Positions 9,040-18,211 of a stretch of 64,000 nt of DNA are shown one piece after another (the stretch's first letter is position 1; each line of letters begins with the position of its first letter). The DNA lies in the NCBI GenBank assembly GCA_947623185.1, contig CANQGL010000002.1, positions 1-64,000 on the forward strand, in the 5' to 3' direction. Source of the DNA: an uncultured Lachnospiraceae bacterium (GTDB taxonomy: Bacteria > Bacillota > Clostridia > Lachnospirales > Lachnospiraceae). A program made the position numbers and the translations under genes. Under the pieces are notes generated by a model, which worked only from the letters and a program-made list of their open reading frames with translations, searched no databases and had not been told where the DNA came from.

Positions 9040-9954
9040 ATGATCGATTATTTGGAACTGAAAGCCCACGGAAAGATCAATCTTGGTCTTGACGTGGTCC
9101 GAAAGCGCGAGGATGGCTATCACGAAGTCCGCATGATCATGCAGACGGTCGGACTTTACGACCGCATCACGATGGAGCGGCGTATGGGCCCGGGGATCCG
9201 CGTGGAGACGAACCTGTCCTATGTGCCGAACGGCGAAGGCAATCTGGCCTATAAGGCGGCCAGCCTTCTGACTGATGAATTCGGTCTGACGGAAGGCGTG
9301 CGGATCACGATCAGCAAGCGCATCCCGGTCGCCGCCGGTATGGCGGGCGGAAGCTCGGACGCGGCAGCCGTTCTGGTCGGCATGAACCGCATGTTCCGGC
9401 TCGGCCTGACGACGGAGGGACTGATGGAGCGCGGCGTAAAACTCGGAGCGGACGTTCCTTACTGCGTGATGCGCGGGACCGCCCTGGCCGAGGGGATCGG
9501 CGAGATCCTTACGGAACTGCCCCCGGCTCCCGACTGCCACCTTCTTTTAGCGAAACCGCCCGTTTCGGTCTCCACGAAAGCGGTCTACGGAAAACTCAAA
9601 GCGGGGGAACTTCTGCCGGAACAGCATCCCGATATCGACGGGATCATAAGCGCGATCAAGGATCAGGACATCGCGGGGATCGCGGGGAGGCTCGGAAACG
9701 TTCTGGAGACGGTGACGATACCGGATCACCCGCAGATCGGCAGGATCAAGCGGATCATGACGGAGAACGGAGCGCTTGGGGCACTGATGAGCGGGAGCGG
9801 CCCGACCGTATTCGGGATCTTTACGGACCGCGGGCAGGCGGAAGCGGCCCGCACGGCATTACATAACGCGGAGGACGGACGTCTGGCCCGACAGGTCTTT
9901 TTGACGGATTTCTTTCGGAAAAAGGCCGGACGCGAAGGGGGAGAAAACAAATGA
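9040..9954 (+). CDS. ispE: 4-(cytidine 5'-diphospho)-2-C-methyl-D-erythritol kinase
   Basis: KAHGKINLGLDVVRKREDGYHEV, PVAAGMAGGSSDAAA, LMSGSGPTVFGIF GHMP kinase motifs. Confidence 0.94.
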   Translation: MIDYLELKAHGKINLGLDVVRKREDGYHEVRMIMQTVGLYDRITMERRMGPGIRVETNLSYVPNGEGNLAYKAASLLTDEFGLTEGVRITISKRIPVAAGMAGGSSDAAAVLVGMNRMFRLGLTTEGLMERGVKLGADVPYCVMRGTALAEGIGEILTELPPAPDCHLLLAKPPVSVSTKAVYGKLKAGELLPEQHPDIDGIISAIKDQDIAGIAGRLGNVLETVTIPDHPQIGRIKRIMTENGALGALMSGSGPTVFGIFTDRGQAEAARTALHNAEDGRLARQVFLTDFFRKKAGREGGENK

Positions 9955-10667
9955 CGAATCAGTTTGAAGTCAATATGGATGAGTATATGCCGCTGCGGGA
10001 TGTGGTATTCAAGACGCTGCGCCAGGCGATCTTAAAGGGGGAACTGGAACCGGGCGAGCGCCTGATGGAAGTCCAGCTCGCGGAGCGGCTGGGCGTCAGC
10101 CGTACTCCGATCCGGGAGGCGATCCGGAAACTGGAGCTCGAGGGGCTCGTTCTCATGATCCCGCGCAAGGGCGCGGAGGTCGCAAAGATCTCGGAACATA
10201 ACCTGCGCGACGTTCTCGAGGTGCGCCGCTCGCTGGAGGAACTGGCGATCGATCTCGCCTGCCAGCGCATGACGCCGGAGGAGCTCGAATCGCTCAAGGA
10301 GACGGAAGACCTGTTTGCGCGCGCGATCAAGGAAGGCGACGCAATGAAGATCGCCCAGACGGATGAGCGCTACCACGAGATCATCTACAACAGCACCAAG
10401 AACCAAAAGCTGGTCCAGGTCCTCAACAACCTGCGGGAGCAGATGTACCGCTACCGCCTGGAATATATAAAGGACGCGGACAAGCGTCAGATCCTTTTGA
10501 TCGAGCACGGCCAGATCATCAAGGCGCTGGAGCTGCGCCATGTGCAGGAGGCGAAGATAGCGGTCCGCGAGCACATCGACAACCAGGAGATCACGATCTT
10601 AAAGAACCTGCACGAGCAGGAAAACGACGCACAGAAGAAAAATTCCGGTCGCAGGCCGCGCGGCTGA
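9951..10667 (+). CDS. GntR family transcriptional regulator (FCD domain)
   Basis: LKGELEPGERLMEVQLAERLGVSRTPIREAIRKLELEGLV wHTH; C-terminal FCD-like helices with DERYHEI. Confidence 0.92.
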   Translation: MTNQFEVNMDEYMPLRDVVFKTLRQAILKGELEPGERLMEVQLAERLGVSRTPIREAIRKLELEGLVLMIPRKGAEVAKISEHNLRDVLEVRRSLEELAIDLACQRMTPEELESLKETEDLFARAIKEGDAMKIAQTDERYHEIIYNSTKNQKLVQVLNNLREQMYRYRLEYIKDADKRQILLIEHGQIIKALELRHVQEAKIAVREHIDNQEITILKNLHEQENDAQKKNSGRRPRG

Positions 10668-10723
10668 ACCGGAATGGAACGATCCGGATACGGATCTTCA
10701 TATGAGAAAGGGGCGAATAAAAC

Positions 10724-11761
10724 ATGACAACGGTAACACTGGGGCGGACCGGGATCACGGTCAACAAAAACGGTTTCGGAGCGCTTCCGATCCAGAGGAT
10801 CACGAAGGAGGAGGCCGCGAAGCTGCTCAAAAAAGCCTACGAGGGCGGAATGGATATGTTCGACACGGCTCGGTATTATTCCGACAGCGAAGAAAAACTG
10901 GGCTATGCCTTAAGCGGAGTGCGGAACCACATCACGATCACCACGAAGACGGGCGCGAAGACGGCCGACGTGTTCTGGAAGGAGCTGGAGACCAGTCTTA
11001 CGCTCTTAAAGACGGACCATGTCGACGTTTATCAGTTTCACAATCCTCCGTTCTGCCCGAAGCCGGACGACGGGACGGGACTTTACGAAGCGGCGCTCAA
11101 GGCGAAGGAACAGGGAAAGATCCGCTTTATCGGCATCACGAACCACCGTCTTTCCGTGGCGCACGAGGCGCTGGAGTCCGGCCTTTACGATACGCTGCAG
11201 TTCCCGTTCAGCTATCTCTGCAGCGAGCAGGATATCGAGCTGGTCGAGGAATGCAAGCGGCGCAACGTCGGCTTCATCGCGATGAAAGCGCTTTCCGGCG
11301 GGCTGATCAACAATTCGGCGGCGGCGTACGCGTTTCTGGCGCAGTACGACAACGTGCTTCCGATCTGGGGGATCCAGCGCGAGAATGAACTGGATGAATT
11401 CTTAAGCTACATCACGGAGCCACCGGCGCTCACGGATGAGCTGAGATCTGTGATCGAGGCGGACCGGAACCAGCTTGTCGGCAGCTTTTGCCGCGGATGC
11501 GGATACTGTATGCCGTGCCCGGCCGGGATCCAGATCAACGACTGCGCCCGGATGTCCCTGCTTTTGCGCCGCGCTCCGGTCAGCGCGCAGCTTTCTCCCG
11601 AGATGCAGGCGAAGATGCAGCAGATCAAGAAGTGCCTCCACTGCAACCAGTGCAAGTCGAAATGTCCGTACAACCTTGACACACCGGCGCTGCTTGCCAG
11701 AAACCTGAAGGACTATGAAGAGGTGCTTGCGGGCAAGGTCATGACTCCGACGAACTTCTGA
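10724..11761 (+). CDS. aldo/keto reductase with C-terminal 4Fe-4S motifs
   Basis: GRTGITVNKNGFGALPIQ, DTARYYSDSEEKLG; CRGCGYCMPCPAGI and CLHCNQCKSKCPYNL. Confidence 0.9.
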   Translation: MTTVTLGRTGITVNKNGFGALPIQRITKEEAAKLLKKAYEGGMDMFDTARYYSDSEEKLGYALSGVRNHITITTKTGAKTADVFWKELETSLTLLKTDHVDVYQFHNPPFCPKPDDGTGLYEAALKAKEQGKIRFIGITNHRLSVAHEALESGLYDTLQFPFSYLCSEQDIELVEECKRRNVGFIAMKALSGGLINNSAAAYAFLAQYDNVLPIWGIQRENELDEFLSYITEPPALTDELRSVIEADRNQLVGSFCRGCGYCMPCPAGIQINDCARMSLLLRRAPVSAQLSPEMQAKMQQIKKCLHCNQCKSKCPYNLDTPALLARNLKDYEEVLAGKVMTPTNF

Positions 11762-11801
11762 TCTTCGGAAGACGGATTTTACAGACGGGTGGGATCGCAT
11801 T

Positions 11802-12692
11802 ATGATAAGTATTGAACGGACAGGACTCAGGTTTTCTTTTGACAGGCAGGCCGAGCCTGCCGCGCACGCCCACAGCGGCGATACCGTGGTCTTTCACTGC
11901 GAAGACTGCTACAACGGCCAGCTTTCGGAAGACGGATACGCGTATTCCGCGATGGATATGCGCTGGAACAATCCCATAACCGGGCCTCTGTACGTTGAGG
12001 AGGCGGCCCCGGGGGACGTGCTCCGGGTCGATATAAAACGGATCGCTCTGCCGGACAGCGGATGCGCGTGCGTGCGCACCGGAGCCGGGATCTATGAGAT
12101 CGAGGGCTCTCATTGCAGGCGGTTTTCGATCCGCGACGGGGAAGTGATGTTTGACGGCGGGATCCGCATCCCGGTCCGGCCGATGATCGGAACGATCGGA
12201 ACGGCGCCCGCGGCGGGCACTCCAAAGACCCAGGTCCCCGGAGAACACGGCGGCAACATGGATATCCGCGAGATGGGGGAGGGCGTCAGCCTGTACCTGC
12301 CGGTCAGCGTGCCGGGCGCTCTGCTTTCCATGGGCGATCTGCACGCCGTCCAGGGGGACGGGGAAACGGTCATCTGCGCTCTGGAGATCCGGGGCGAGGT
12401 GACGGTGCAGGTAACGGTCCTGAAGGACCGCGCCGATATCCCGACGCCGTTCCTTGTGACGCTGGACCGCTACATCACCACGGCCGCGGATGTTTCTCTG
12501 GACGTCTGCAGCGTGGCCGCGGCGCGGAAAATGCACCGGTTCCTGCAGGAGCATACCGGGCTTAACGACATGCAAAGCGGACTGCTTTTAAGTCTGGCCG
12601 GGAACCTTCGGATCAGCCAGGTGGTGAACCCGTTAAAGGGCTGCTACATGGAGTTTCCGATCGGACTGGCCGGCGAGAGATTTGTCCGGTAA
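11802..12692 (+). CDS. acetamidase/formamidase family protein
   Basis: NPITGPLYVEEAAPGDVLRVDI, GEHGGNMDIREMGEGVSLYLPV, MGDLHAVQGDGE. Confidence 0.9.
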   Translation: MISIERTGLRFSFDRQAEPAAHAHSGDTVVFHCEDCYNGQLSEDGYAYSAMDMRWNNPITGPLYVEEAAPGDVLRVDIKRIALPDSGCACVRTGAGIYEIEGSHCRRFSIRDGEVMFDGGIRIPVRPMIGTIGTAPAAGTPKTQVPGEHGGNMDIREMGEGVSLYLPVSVPGALLSMGDLHAVQGDGETVICALEIRGEVTVQVTVLKDRADIPTPFLVTLDRYITTAADVSLDVCSVAAARKMHRFLQEHTGLNDMQSGLLLSLAGNLRISQVVNPLKGCYMEFPIGLAGERFVR

Positions 12693-12727
12693 CGGATCCG
12701 CGCTTTGCAAATACGGATAAAAAACAA

Positions 12728-12763
12728 GGGGGCCGCCGCACCGATGCGGCAGCCCCCTTTTCA
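12728..12763. terminator. bidirectional intrinsic terminator
   Basis: GGGGGcCGCCGCA-ccga-TGCGGCAGCCCCC flanked by an A-rich run and TTTT; lies between convergent genes. Confidence 0.8.
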
Positions 12764-12778
12764 CCGTGCTCCCCGCGG

Positions 12779-13237
12779 TCAACCTTCGATCGCGATATAA
12801 TTGGGAGTTTCTACCTTTTTCTGTTCGTCGACTTTCGGAACGGTCAGATCCAGAATGCCGTTCTCGAATTTCGCCTTGATATCTTCCTGCTTTACTTCCT
12901 CGCCGACGTAGAAGCTTCTGCTGACGGAACCGGAATAGCGCTCTCTGCGGATATAGCGGCCGTCCTCGTCCTTTTCGTTGTTGTCCACGTTCTTCGAGGC
13001 GCTTATGGTCAGGTAACCGTCCTTAAGCTCTGCCTTCACATCGTCTTTCTTGTAGCCGGGCAGGTCGATCGCGATCTCATAATTTCCGTCGAGTTCCTTG
13101 ATATCGGTCTTCATGATCTGCGCCGCCTGCTTTCCGTAAACCGGAGCGAACGTGCGTCTTTCAAAGAAGTCGTCGTCAAACGGGAACCGCATCATCTCAT
13201 CAAATAAATTCTCACCAAAAATACTGGGCATCAACAT
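12779..13237 (-). CDS. Hsp20/alpha-crystallin family small heat shock protein
   Basis: IKELDGNYEIAIDLPGYKKDDVKAELKDGYLTISA, ENGILDLTVPK. Confidence 0.95.
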   Translation of the reverse strand: MLMPSIFGENLFDEMMRFPFDDDFFERRTFAPVYGKQAAQIMKTDIKELDGNYEIAIDLPGYKKDDVKAELKDGYLTISASKNVDNNEKDEDGRYIRRERYSGSVSRSFYVGEEVKQEDIKAKFENGILDLTVPKVDEQKKVETPNYIAIEG

Positions 13238-13368
13238 AATTCATTCCTCCATTCGATCTATTAATATTATTTTTACCGCTTTTTCGGAACACTGGGAAGG
13301 AAACTTCCGGCAACTGCCGATCTGTTTTATCTTCTCTATCTGTTCTATATGCAATATAGCACATATTA

Positions 13369-13395
13369 TTAGCCAAGTCAAGCCCTGAGTGCTAA
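13369..13395 (-). promoter_or_regulatory. CIRCE-like HrcA operator, half degenerate, overlapping the hsp20 promoter
   Basis: Minus strand TTAGCACTC-N9-CTTGGCTAA: one perfect 9-bp half-site and a 5/9 second half; overlaps TTGACT-17-TATATT promoter. Confidence 0.65.
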
Positions 13396-13557
13396 AAATG
13401 TGTGAACTTTTTGTGAATTTATTTTCGGGACACGGACCGGACCACGGCTTTTTCGTGCGTTCTGTCCCGGCTTTTTTGTGCAATCGGACTTTACCGCGCC
13501 GCCGGAAGGTGATATACTGTACTCATGTCGGAAAATCTGTAACATGGAGGAAAAGCC

Positions 13558-14121
13558 ATGATCAAAATGATAGGGAACCATGTCTGTCCGCACTGTGCGG
13601 CTGCGCTGGCGGAGATCGAGCGCGAACATCTTCCGATCGAATTCCGCGATATGTCAAAGAGCACGGCGTATATCAAAGAATTTCTCGCGATCCGGGAAGG
13701 ACATCCGGAACTGTTTGACGAGAAACGGGCAAACAACAAGGTCGGCGTGCCGGTTTTTGTCCTTTCCGACGGGACCGTTACGTTTGACAGGGAGGCCGCG
13801 TTCGCGGCGGCCCGCCTTGAGAAAGCGCCCGTCGTGAAGGTCGTCGGGAGCAGCGTATGCCCGGACTGCCGCGAGGTGACGGCGGCGGTGCGCGCGGAAA
13901 AACTGCCGGTCGAGTTTTACGATATGGTGGAGAACATGAACAATATGCGGATGTTCCTTGCGATCCGCGAAGGAAACCCGGAACTGTACGCTCCGGTGCG
14001 CGAGGCCGGCGGCATCGGGATCCCGGTGTTCGTACTGCCGGACGGGACCGTGACGCTCGATACCGAAGAGGGACTTGCGGCGGCGAGAGCCCTGAAGGAA
14101 AAGGAGGAAACGGGCGCATGA
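13558..14121 (+). CDS. tandem glutaredoxin/thioredoxin-like protein (two domains)
   Basis: Two homologous halves: VCPHC...FLAIREGHPEL...GVPVFVLSDGTVTFD and VCPDC...FLAIREGNPEL...GIPVFVLPDGTVTLD. Confidence 0.85.
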   Translation: MIKMIGNHVCPHCAAALAEIEREHLPIEFRDMSKSTAYIKEFLAIREGHPELFDEKRANNKVGVPVFVLSDGTVTFDREAAFAAARLEKAPVVKVVGSSVCPDCREVTAAVRAEKLPVEFYDMVENMNNMRMFLAIREGNPELYAPVREAGGIGIPVFVLPDGTVTLDTEEGLAAARALKEKEETGA

Positions 14122-14402
14122 AAAAAGCAAAACTGTTTTATCTGGAGAACTGCCCCTACTGCCACAATGCGCGCAGGGCGTTAAAGGAACTTATAGCGGG
14201 AAACCCCGCGTACGGCGAAGTGGAGATCGAATGGATCGAGGAGAGCCGCCAGCCGGAGCTTGCGGAGACGTTCGATTATTACTATGTGCCGTCGGTCTAC
14301 ACGGACGACGGCAAAAAGCTCTATGAGGCAAGCCCCTCCGAGAGCTACGAAGACTGCCGGGAGAACGTGAAGGCGGCGCTCGATAAGATCCTTTCGGCGT
14401 AG
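14118..14402 (+). CDS. glutaredoxin-like protein
   Basis: AKLFYLENCPYCHNARRAL; overlaps upstream stop by ATGA. Confidence 0.85.
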   Translation: MKKAKLFYLENCPYCHNARRALKELIAGNPAYGEVEIEWIEESRQPELAETFDYYYVPSVYTDDGKKLYEASPSESYEDCRENVKAALDKILSA

Positions 14403-14435
14403 GAGAGCCGCGCTTTCGGACATATTTTTTGCGCA

Positions 14436-14478
14436 CAAAAAGAACAGGCATGACGAAGATCACGCCTGTTCTTTCTTA
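14436..14478. terminator. bidirectional intrinsic terminator
   Basis: AAAGAACAGGC-loop-GCCTGTTCTTT between convergent genes. Confidence 0.8.
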
Positions 14479-14490
14479 CTGCCTGTTTTC

Positions 14491-15870
14491 TTATTTGTCG
14501 ACTTTCGGGATCCCCGCGAAGCCCTTTGCCAGGTCTTCGTCGGTCGGGATATAGTCGGTCATTTCGCCGTTGTGGAACTTCTCATAGGCGACCAGATCGA
14601 AGTAACCGGTTCCGGTAAGGCCGAAGAGGATCGTCTTCTCTTCGCCGGTCTCCTTGCACTTTAACGCCTCGTCGATCGCAACGCGGATCGCGTGAGCGCT
14701 CTCCGGCGCGGGAAGGATGCCTTCGACTCTCGCGAACTGTTCGGCCGCCTCGAATACCGAGGTCTGCTCCACGGAGGTCGCCTCCATGTAGCCGTCGTGG
14801 TACAGCTGGGACAGGATCGTGCTCATTCCGTGGAAACGGAGGCCGCCCGCATGGTTCGGGGACGGGATAAAGCCGCTTCCGAGCGTGTACATCTTGGCGA
14901 GCGGGCAGATCATGCCGGTATCGCAGAAGTCGTACGCGAATTTACCGCGGGTAAAGCTCGGGCAGGACGCCGGCTCTACGGCGACGATGCGGTAGTCTTT
15001 CTCACCACGCAGTTTCTGACCCATGAAGGGCGCGATCAGACCGCCCAGGTTGGAACCGCCGCCCGCGCAACCGATGATGATATCCGGAACGATGCCGTAT
15101 TTGTCCATCGCGGCCTTGGTCTCCAGACCGATCACGGACTGGTGAAGGAGCACCTGGTTGAGCACGCTGCCCAGAACGTAGCGGTATCCCTCATTCGTCG
15201 TCGCGACCTCAACGGCCTCGGAGATGGCGCATCCAAGGCTGCCCGTCGTTCCGGGATGCTCGGCGAGGATCTTGCGGCCGACATTCGTCGTCTCGGAGGG
15301 AGAAGGTGTAACGGAAGCGCCGTAGGTCCGCATGACTTCGCGGCGGAACGGCTTCTGCTCATAGGAGACCTTTACCATATATACCTTGCAGTCCAGCCCG
15401 AGGTATGCGCACGCCATGGAGAGAGCCGTGCCCCACTGGCCGGCGCCGGTCTCGGTCGTTACGCCCTTGAGCCCCTGCTTCTTCGCGTAGTAAGCCTGCG
15501 CGATCGCGGAGTTCAGTTTATGGCTGCCGCTGGTGTTGTTGCCTTCGAACTTGTAATAGATCTTTGCCGGGGTCTGGAGCTTTTCCTCGAGGCAGTAAGC
15601 CCGAACGAGCGGTGACGGACGGTACATCTTATAGAAATCCCGGATCTCTTTCGGGATCTCGACGAAAGCGGTATCGTCATCGAGTTCCTGCCTGACAAGA
15701 TCGTCGCAGAAAACTCCGGTGAGTTCCTCAAAGGTCATCGGCTGCAGCGTTCCCGGATTCAGGAGCGGGGCCGGTTTTACCTTCATGTCGGCGCGCATGT
15801 TGTACCATGCCGTCGGCATCTCGCTCTCCTCCAGATAGATTTTGTAGGGGATGTTTTTCTCCTGATTCAT
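14491..15870 (-). CDS. TrpB-like pyridoxal-phosphate dependent enzyme (TrpB2-type tryptophan synthase beta)
   Basis: 459 aa; GSHKLNSA, TETGAGQWGTAL, VGCAGGGSNLGG-like IIGCAGGGSNLGGLIAPF; extended N-terminus typical of TrpB2. Confidence 0.9.
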   Translation of the reverse strand: MNQEKNIPYKIYLEESEMPTAWYNMRADMKVKPAPLLNPGTLQPMTFEELTGVFCDDLVRQELDDDTAFVEIPKEIRDFYKMYRPSPLVRAYCLEEKLQTPAKIYYKFEGNNTSGSHKLNSAIAQAYYAKKQGLKGVTTETGAGQWGTALSMACAYLGLDCKVYMVKVSYEQKPFRREVMRTYGASVTPSPSETTNVGRKILAEHPGTTGSLGCAISEAVEVATTNEGYRYVLGSVLNQVLLHQSVIGLETKAAMDKYGIVPDIIIGCAGGGSNLGGLIAPFMGQKLRGEKDYRIVAVEPASCPSFTRGKFAYDFCDTGMICPLAKMYTLGSGFIPSPNHAGGLRFHGMSTILSQLYHDGYMEATSVEQTSVFEAAEQFARVEGILPAPESAHAIRVAIDEALKCKETGEEKTILFGLTGTGYFDLVAYEKFHNGEMTDYIPTDEDLAKGFAGIPKVDK

Positions 15871-15904
15871 GGTTTACCTCCACATGATAAAATTTTTTCC
15901 GACT

Positions 15905-16217
15905 GCCCCGATAACGACAAAAAAGCCCTTATCGCTGCAATCAACTTTGCAGGGACAAGAGCATTAACTCCTGCGGTGCCACCCGGCTTGGTACATCGGT
16001 ACCCACTCTGCGCATACAAAAATATGCTGGTTTTGGTAACGGAGTACCTTCTCCGGCTCGCGTACTGGATTCAGCTCGCCCTCAGGAGTCCATTCCCCGC
16101 CGTTTCCCATACCGCCTTTCCACCACCGGCGGCTCTCTGTGACGTTATCGCGACGCGTACTTACTCTCCCTCAACGGTTTATACAATACTTATAGCACTT
16201 TGACGCACGGAAGTCAA
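15905..16217 (-). promoter_or_regulatory. T-box leader (probably Trp-responsive) upstream of the TrpB-like gene
   Basis: Minus strand: TTGACT-17-TATAAG promoter, GGGAATGGACTCCTGAGG specifier region, T-box GGGTGGCACCGC, then a hairpin followed by TTTTTT. Confidence 0.88.
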
Positions 16218-16396
16218 GTGGGTATTTTTGGGCGTTTCGACATTTATCGACGAAAAATGGATCATTTTCCTTTACATTCCCGCGTTTTTATAGTATAGTT
16301 GGATAAAATGCACATCTAAAGTCTGTTTTTTAGGCGGCGTCTGAAAGCCTGTCCGCGGCAACCCGAAAACGATCGACTCAAGACAGGAGGATATCT

Positions 16397-16855
16397 ATGA
16401 AACCCAACGCGCTGGAAATCGACATTGACAAGATGATCCCGCTCCGGATGCCGCTCAGCAACCGGAATCCGGGCATGACGGTCCACGTCTCGGTAAAGGG
16501 GATCCTGCACATGAACAGTGTGCTGCTTCGTGCGGTCCAGGAACGGAACCCCGGCATGGAGATGGACTTTTACCACTCGGACGATTACCGCGTCATTGTT
16601 CTGACGGACCACAAAAAGAGCGGAAACCCCTTCTGGTTCCACAAGGACGGACGGATCCGCCACCGCGAATTCGTGTCGGAACTGAGAGAACGGGGATACA
16701 TGATCCCCACAAGATACATCGTAGAATGGAACCCCGGCGCGAACGCGTGGGTCGGGATGTTGGAGGAGGTACCAAAGCTGAATGATCCGAGCGACATCGT
16801 CAGGAAAGCGATCTCAAAAAACGACGCGAAAAACAAAAAGAATAGTGATGTCTGA
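16397..16855 (+). CDS. hypothetical protein
   Basis: 152 aa ORF after AGGAGG-type SD; 8-bp overlap with the next ORF. Confidence 0.7.
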   Translation: MKPNALEIDIDKMIPLRMPLSNRNPGMTVHVSVKGILHMNSVLLRAVQERNPGMEMDFYHSDDYRVIVLTDHKKSGNPFWFHKDGRIRHREFVSELRERGYMIPTRYIVEWNPGANAWVGMLEEVPKLNDPSDIVRKAISKNDAKNKKNSDV

Positions 16856-17345
16856 ATATGAGAGGGATCAGGTGGCGAGCCTGATCGACGAGGTCTGCCG
16901 ACAGTGCGGCGGCGGACTTGACGGGGAGGAACTGCGGTCGAACTGCTGGCTGGCTTATTTTGAAATGAAAAAGAAACTGGCCGGGTGCAGTTCCTTTTAT
17001 TTCTGGCCGGTCGCGGCCGAACACATGATCCGCGCGGCGGAAGAGATGCGCGCGGCCCGAAACGACCGGTATTCGCTGGAGAGCAGGATGTCGCTGAACC
17101 AGATCGCCCGAAACTGCGGAAAGGAGATCGGGGACGCGATCTTTCCGAAAGGAAACGATTTCACGCGCGGCGTGGCGCTCTGGGATTACGCGAGAAGACT
17201 GGGCGAGACGAAATACCGCATCATCTGCTACCTGGCGCAGGGCGAGGAGGACGACTATATCATAGAGAAGATGGCGATAAGCGAGAGCCGGTATCTCGAG
17301 ATCATGGCCGAGCTCCGTGAAGATCTTAAAGATTATATCAACTGA
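16848..17345 (+). CDS. hypothetical protein with sigma-factor / HTH-like C-terminus
   Basis: YSLESRMSLNQ and LGETKYRIICYLAQGEEDDYIIEKMAISESRYLEIMAELREDL resemble sigma region 4-type HTH. Confidence 0.65.
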   Translation: MSEYERDQVASLIDEVCRQCGGGLDGEELRSNCWLAYFEMKKKLAGCSSFYFWPVAAEHMIRAAEEMRAARNDRYSLESRMSLNQIARNCGKEIGDAIFPKGNDFTRGVALWDYARRLGETKYRIICYLAQGEEDDYIIEKMAISESRYLEIMAELREDLKDYIN

Positions 17346-17494
17346 ATCCGGGCGTCCTGTCCTTAGCACGGGGCGGGAAGGCAGATCATGGCGGAACGGG
17401 ATCCGCGGGGACCGGTGCGAAACGGCGGACACGCTCATAATACGCGTTCCGGGCCGCATATAATGCGGATGACGGATCCCGGGACGGGTATGCC

Positions 17495-18202
17495 ATGAAT
17501 TTTCGGAAAAAACTTGCGCTCCTTTTTGCGGTGCTGATAACGGATGCTTTCCTCGGATACGGGCTGTCCGTGATGCTGCGGGCGGACGGAACGGCCCGCG
17601 AACGGCACACTGGGACTGCCGTTTCCGCGAAGGCCCGGATCCGGTCCGGCGGCGTCCTTGCCCTGACGTTCGACGACGGTCCCAACGCGGCGTATACGGA
17701 GCCGCTTCTCGACGGACTTAGGGAGCGCGGGGTCAGGGCGTCGTTTTTCCTTCTCGGCGACTGCATCCGGGGGAACGAAGCGATCGTGAAGCGGATGTGC
17801 GACGAGGGGCACCTGATCGGCGTTCACGGGATGAGCCATACCGACCTCACGCGCGAGAGCACGGAGGAGGCGCTGGAACAGATCGCCGAAACGCGCGCGA
17901 TGATCGAAGCGATCACTGGAAAAACGCCGGAATATGTGCGCCCGCCATACGGGAACTGGAACGAAGAACTGAATGAGGCGACGGACATGACGCCGGTCTT
18001 CTGGAGCGTGGATTCCCTCGACTGGAAGCTCCGGGACACATGGCAGATCGTCCGAAGCGTGGAGAAAGACGCGGAAAACGGAGCGGTGATCCTGATGCAC
18101 GACGAGTTCGATACCTCGGTGGAAGCGGCCCTGCAGCTTGTTGACAATCTGACGGCGAGCGGGTATACTTTTGTTACGGTAGACGAACTGACAGTCGATT
18201 AG
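17495..18202 (+). CDS. polysaccharide deacetylase family protein
   Basis: N-terminal TM; LALTFDDGPNAAYTEPLLDGL, GVHGMSHTDLT, VRPPYGNWN, VILMHDEFDTSVEA. Confidence 0.92.
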   Translation: MNFRKKLALLFAVLITDAFLGYGLSVMLRADGTARERHTGTAVSAKARIRSGGVLALTFDDGPNAAYTEPLLDGLRERGVRASFFLLGDCIRGNEAIVKRMCDEGHLIGVHGMSHTDLTRESTEEALEQIAETRAMIEAITGKTPEYVRPPYGNWNEELNEATDMTPVFWSVDSLDWKLRDTWQIVRSVEKDAENGAVILMHDEFDTSVEAALQLVDNLTASGYTFVTVDELTVD

Positions 18203-18211
18203 AGGGATACT

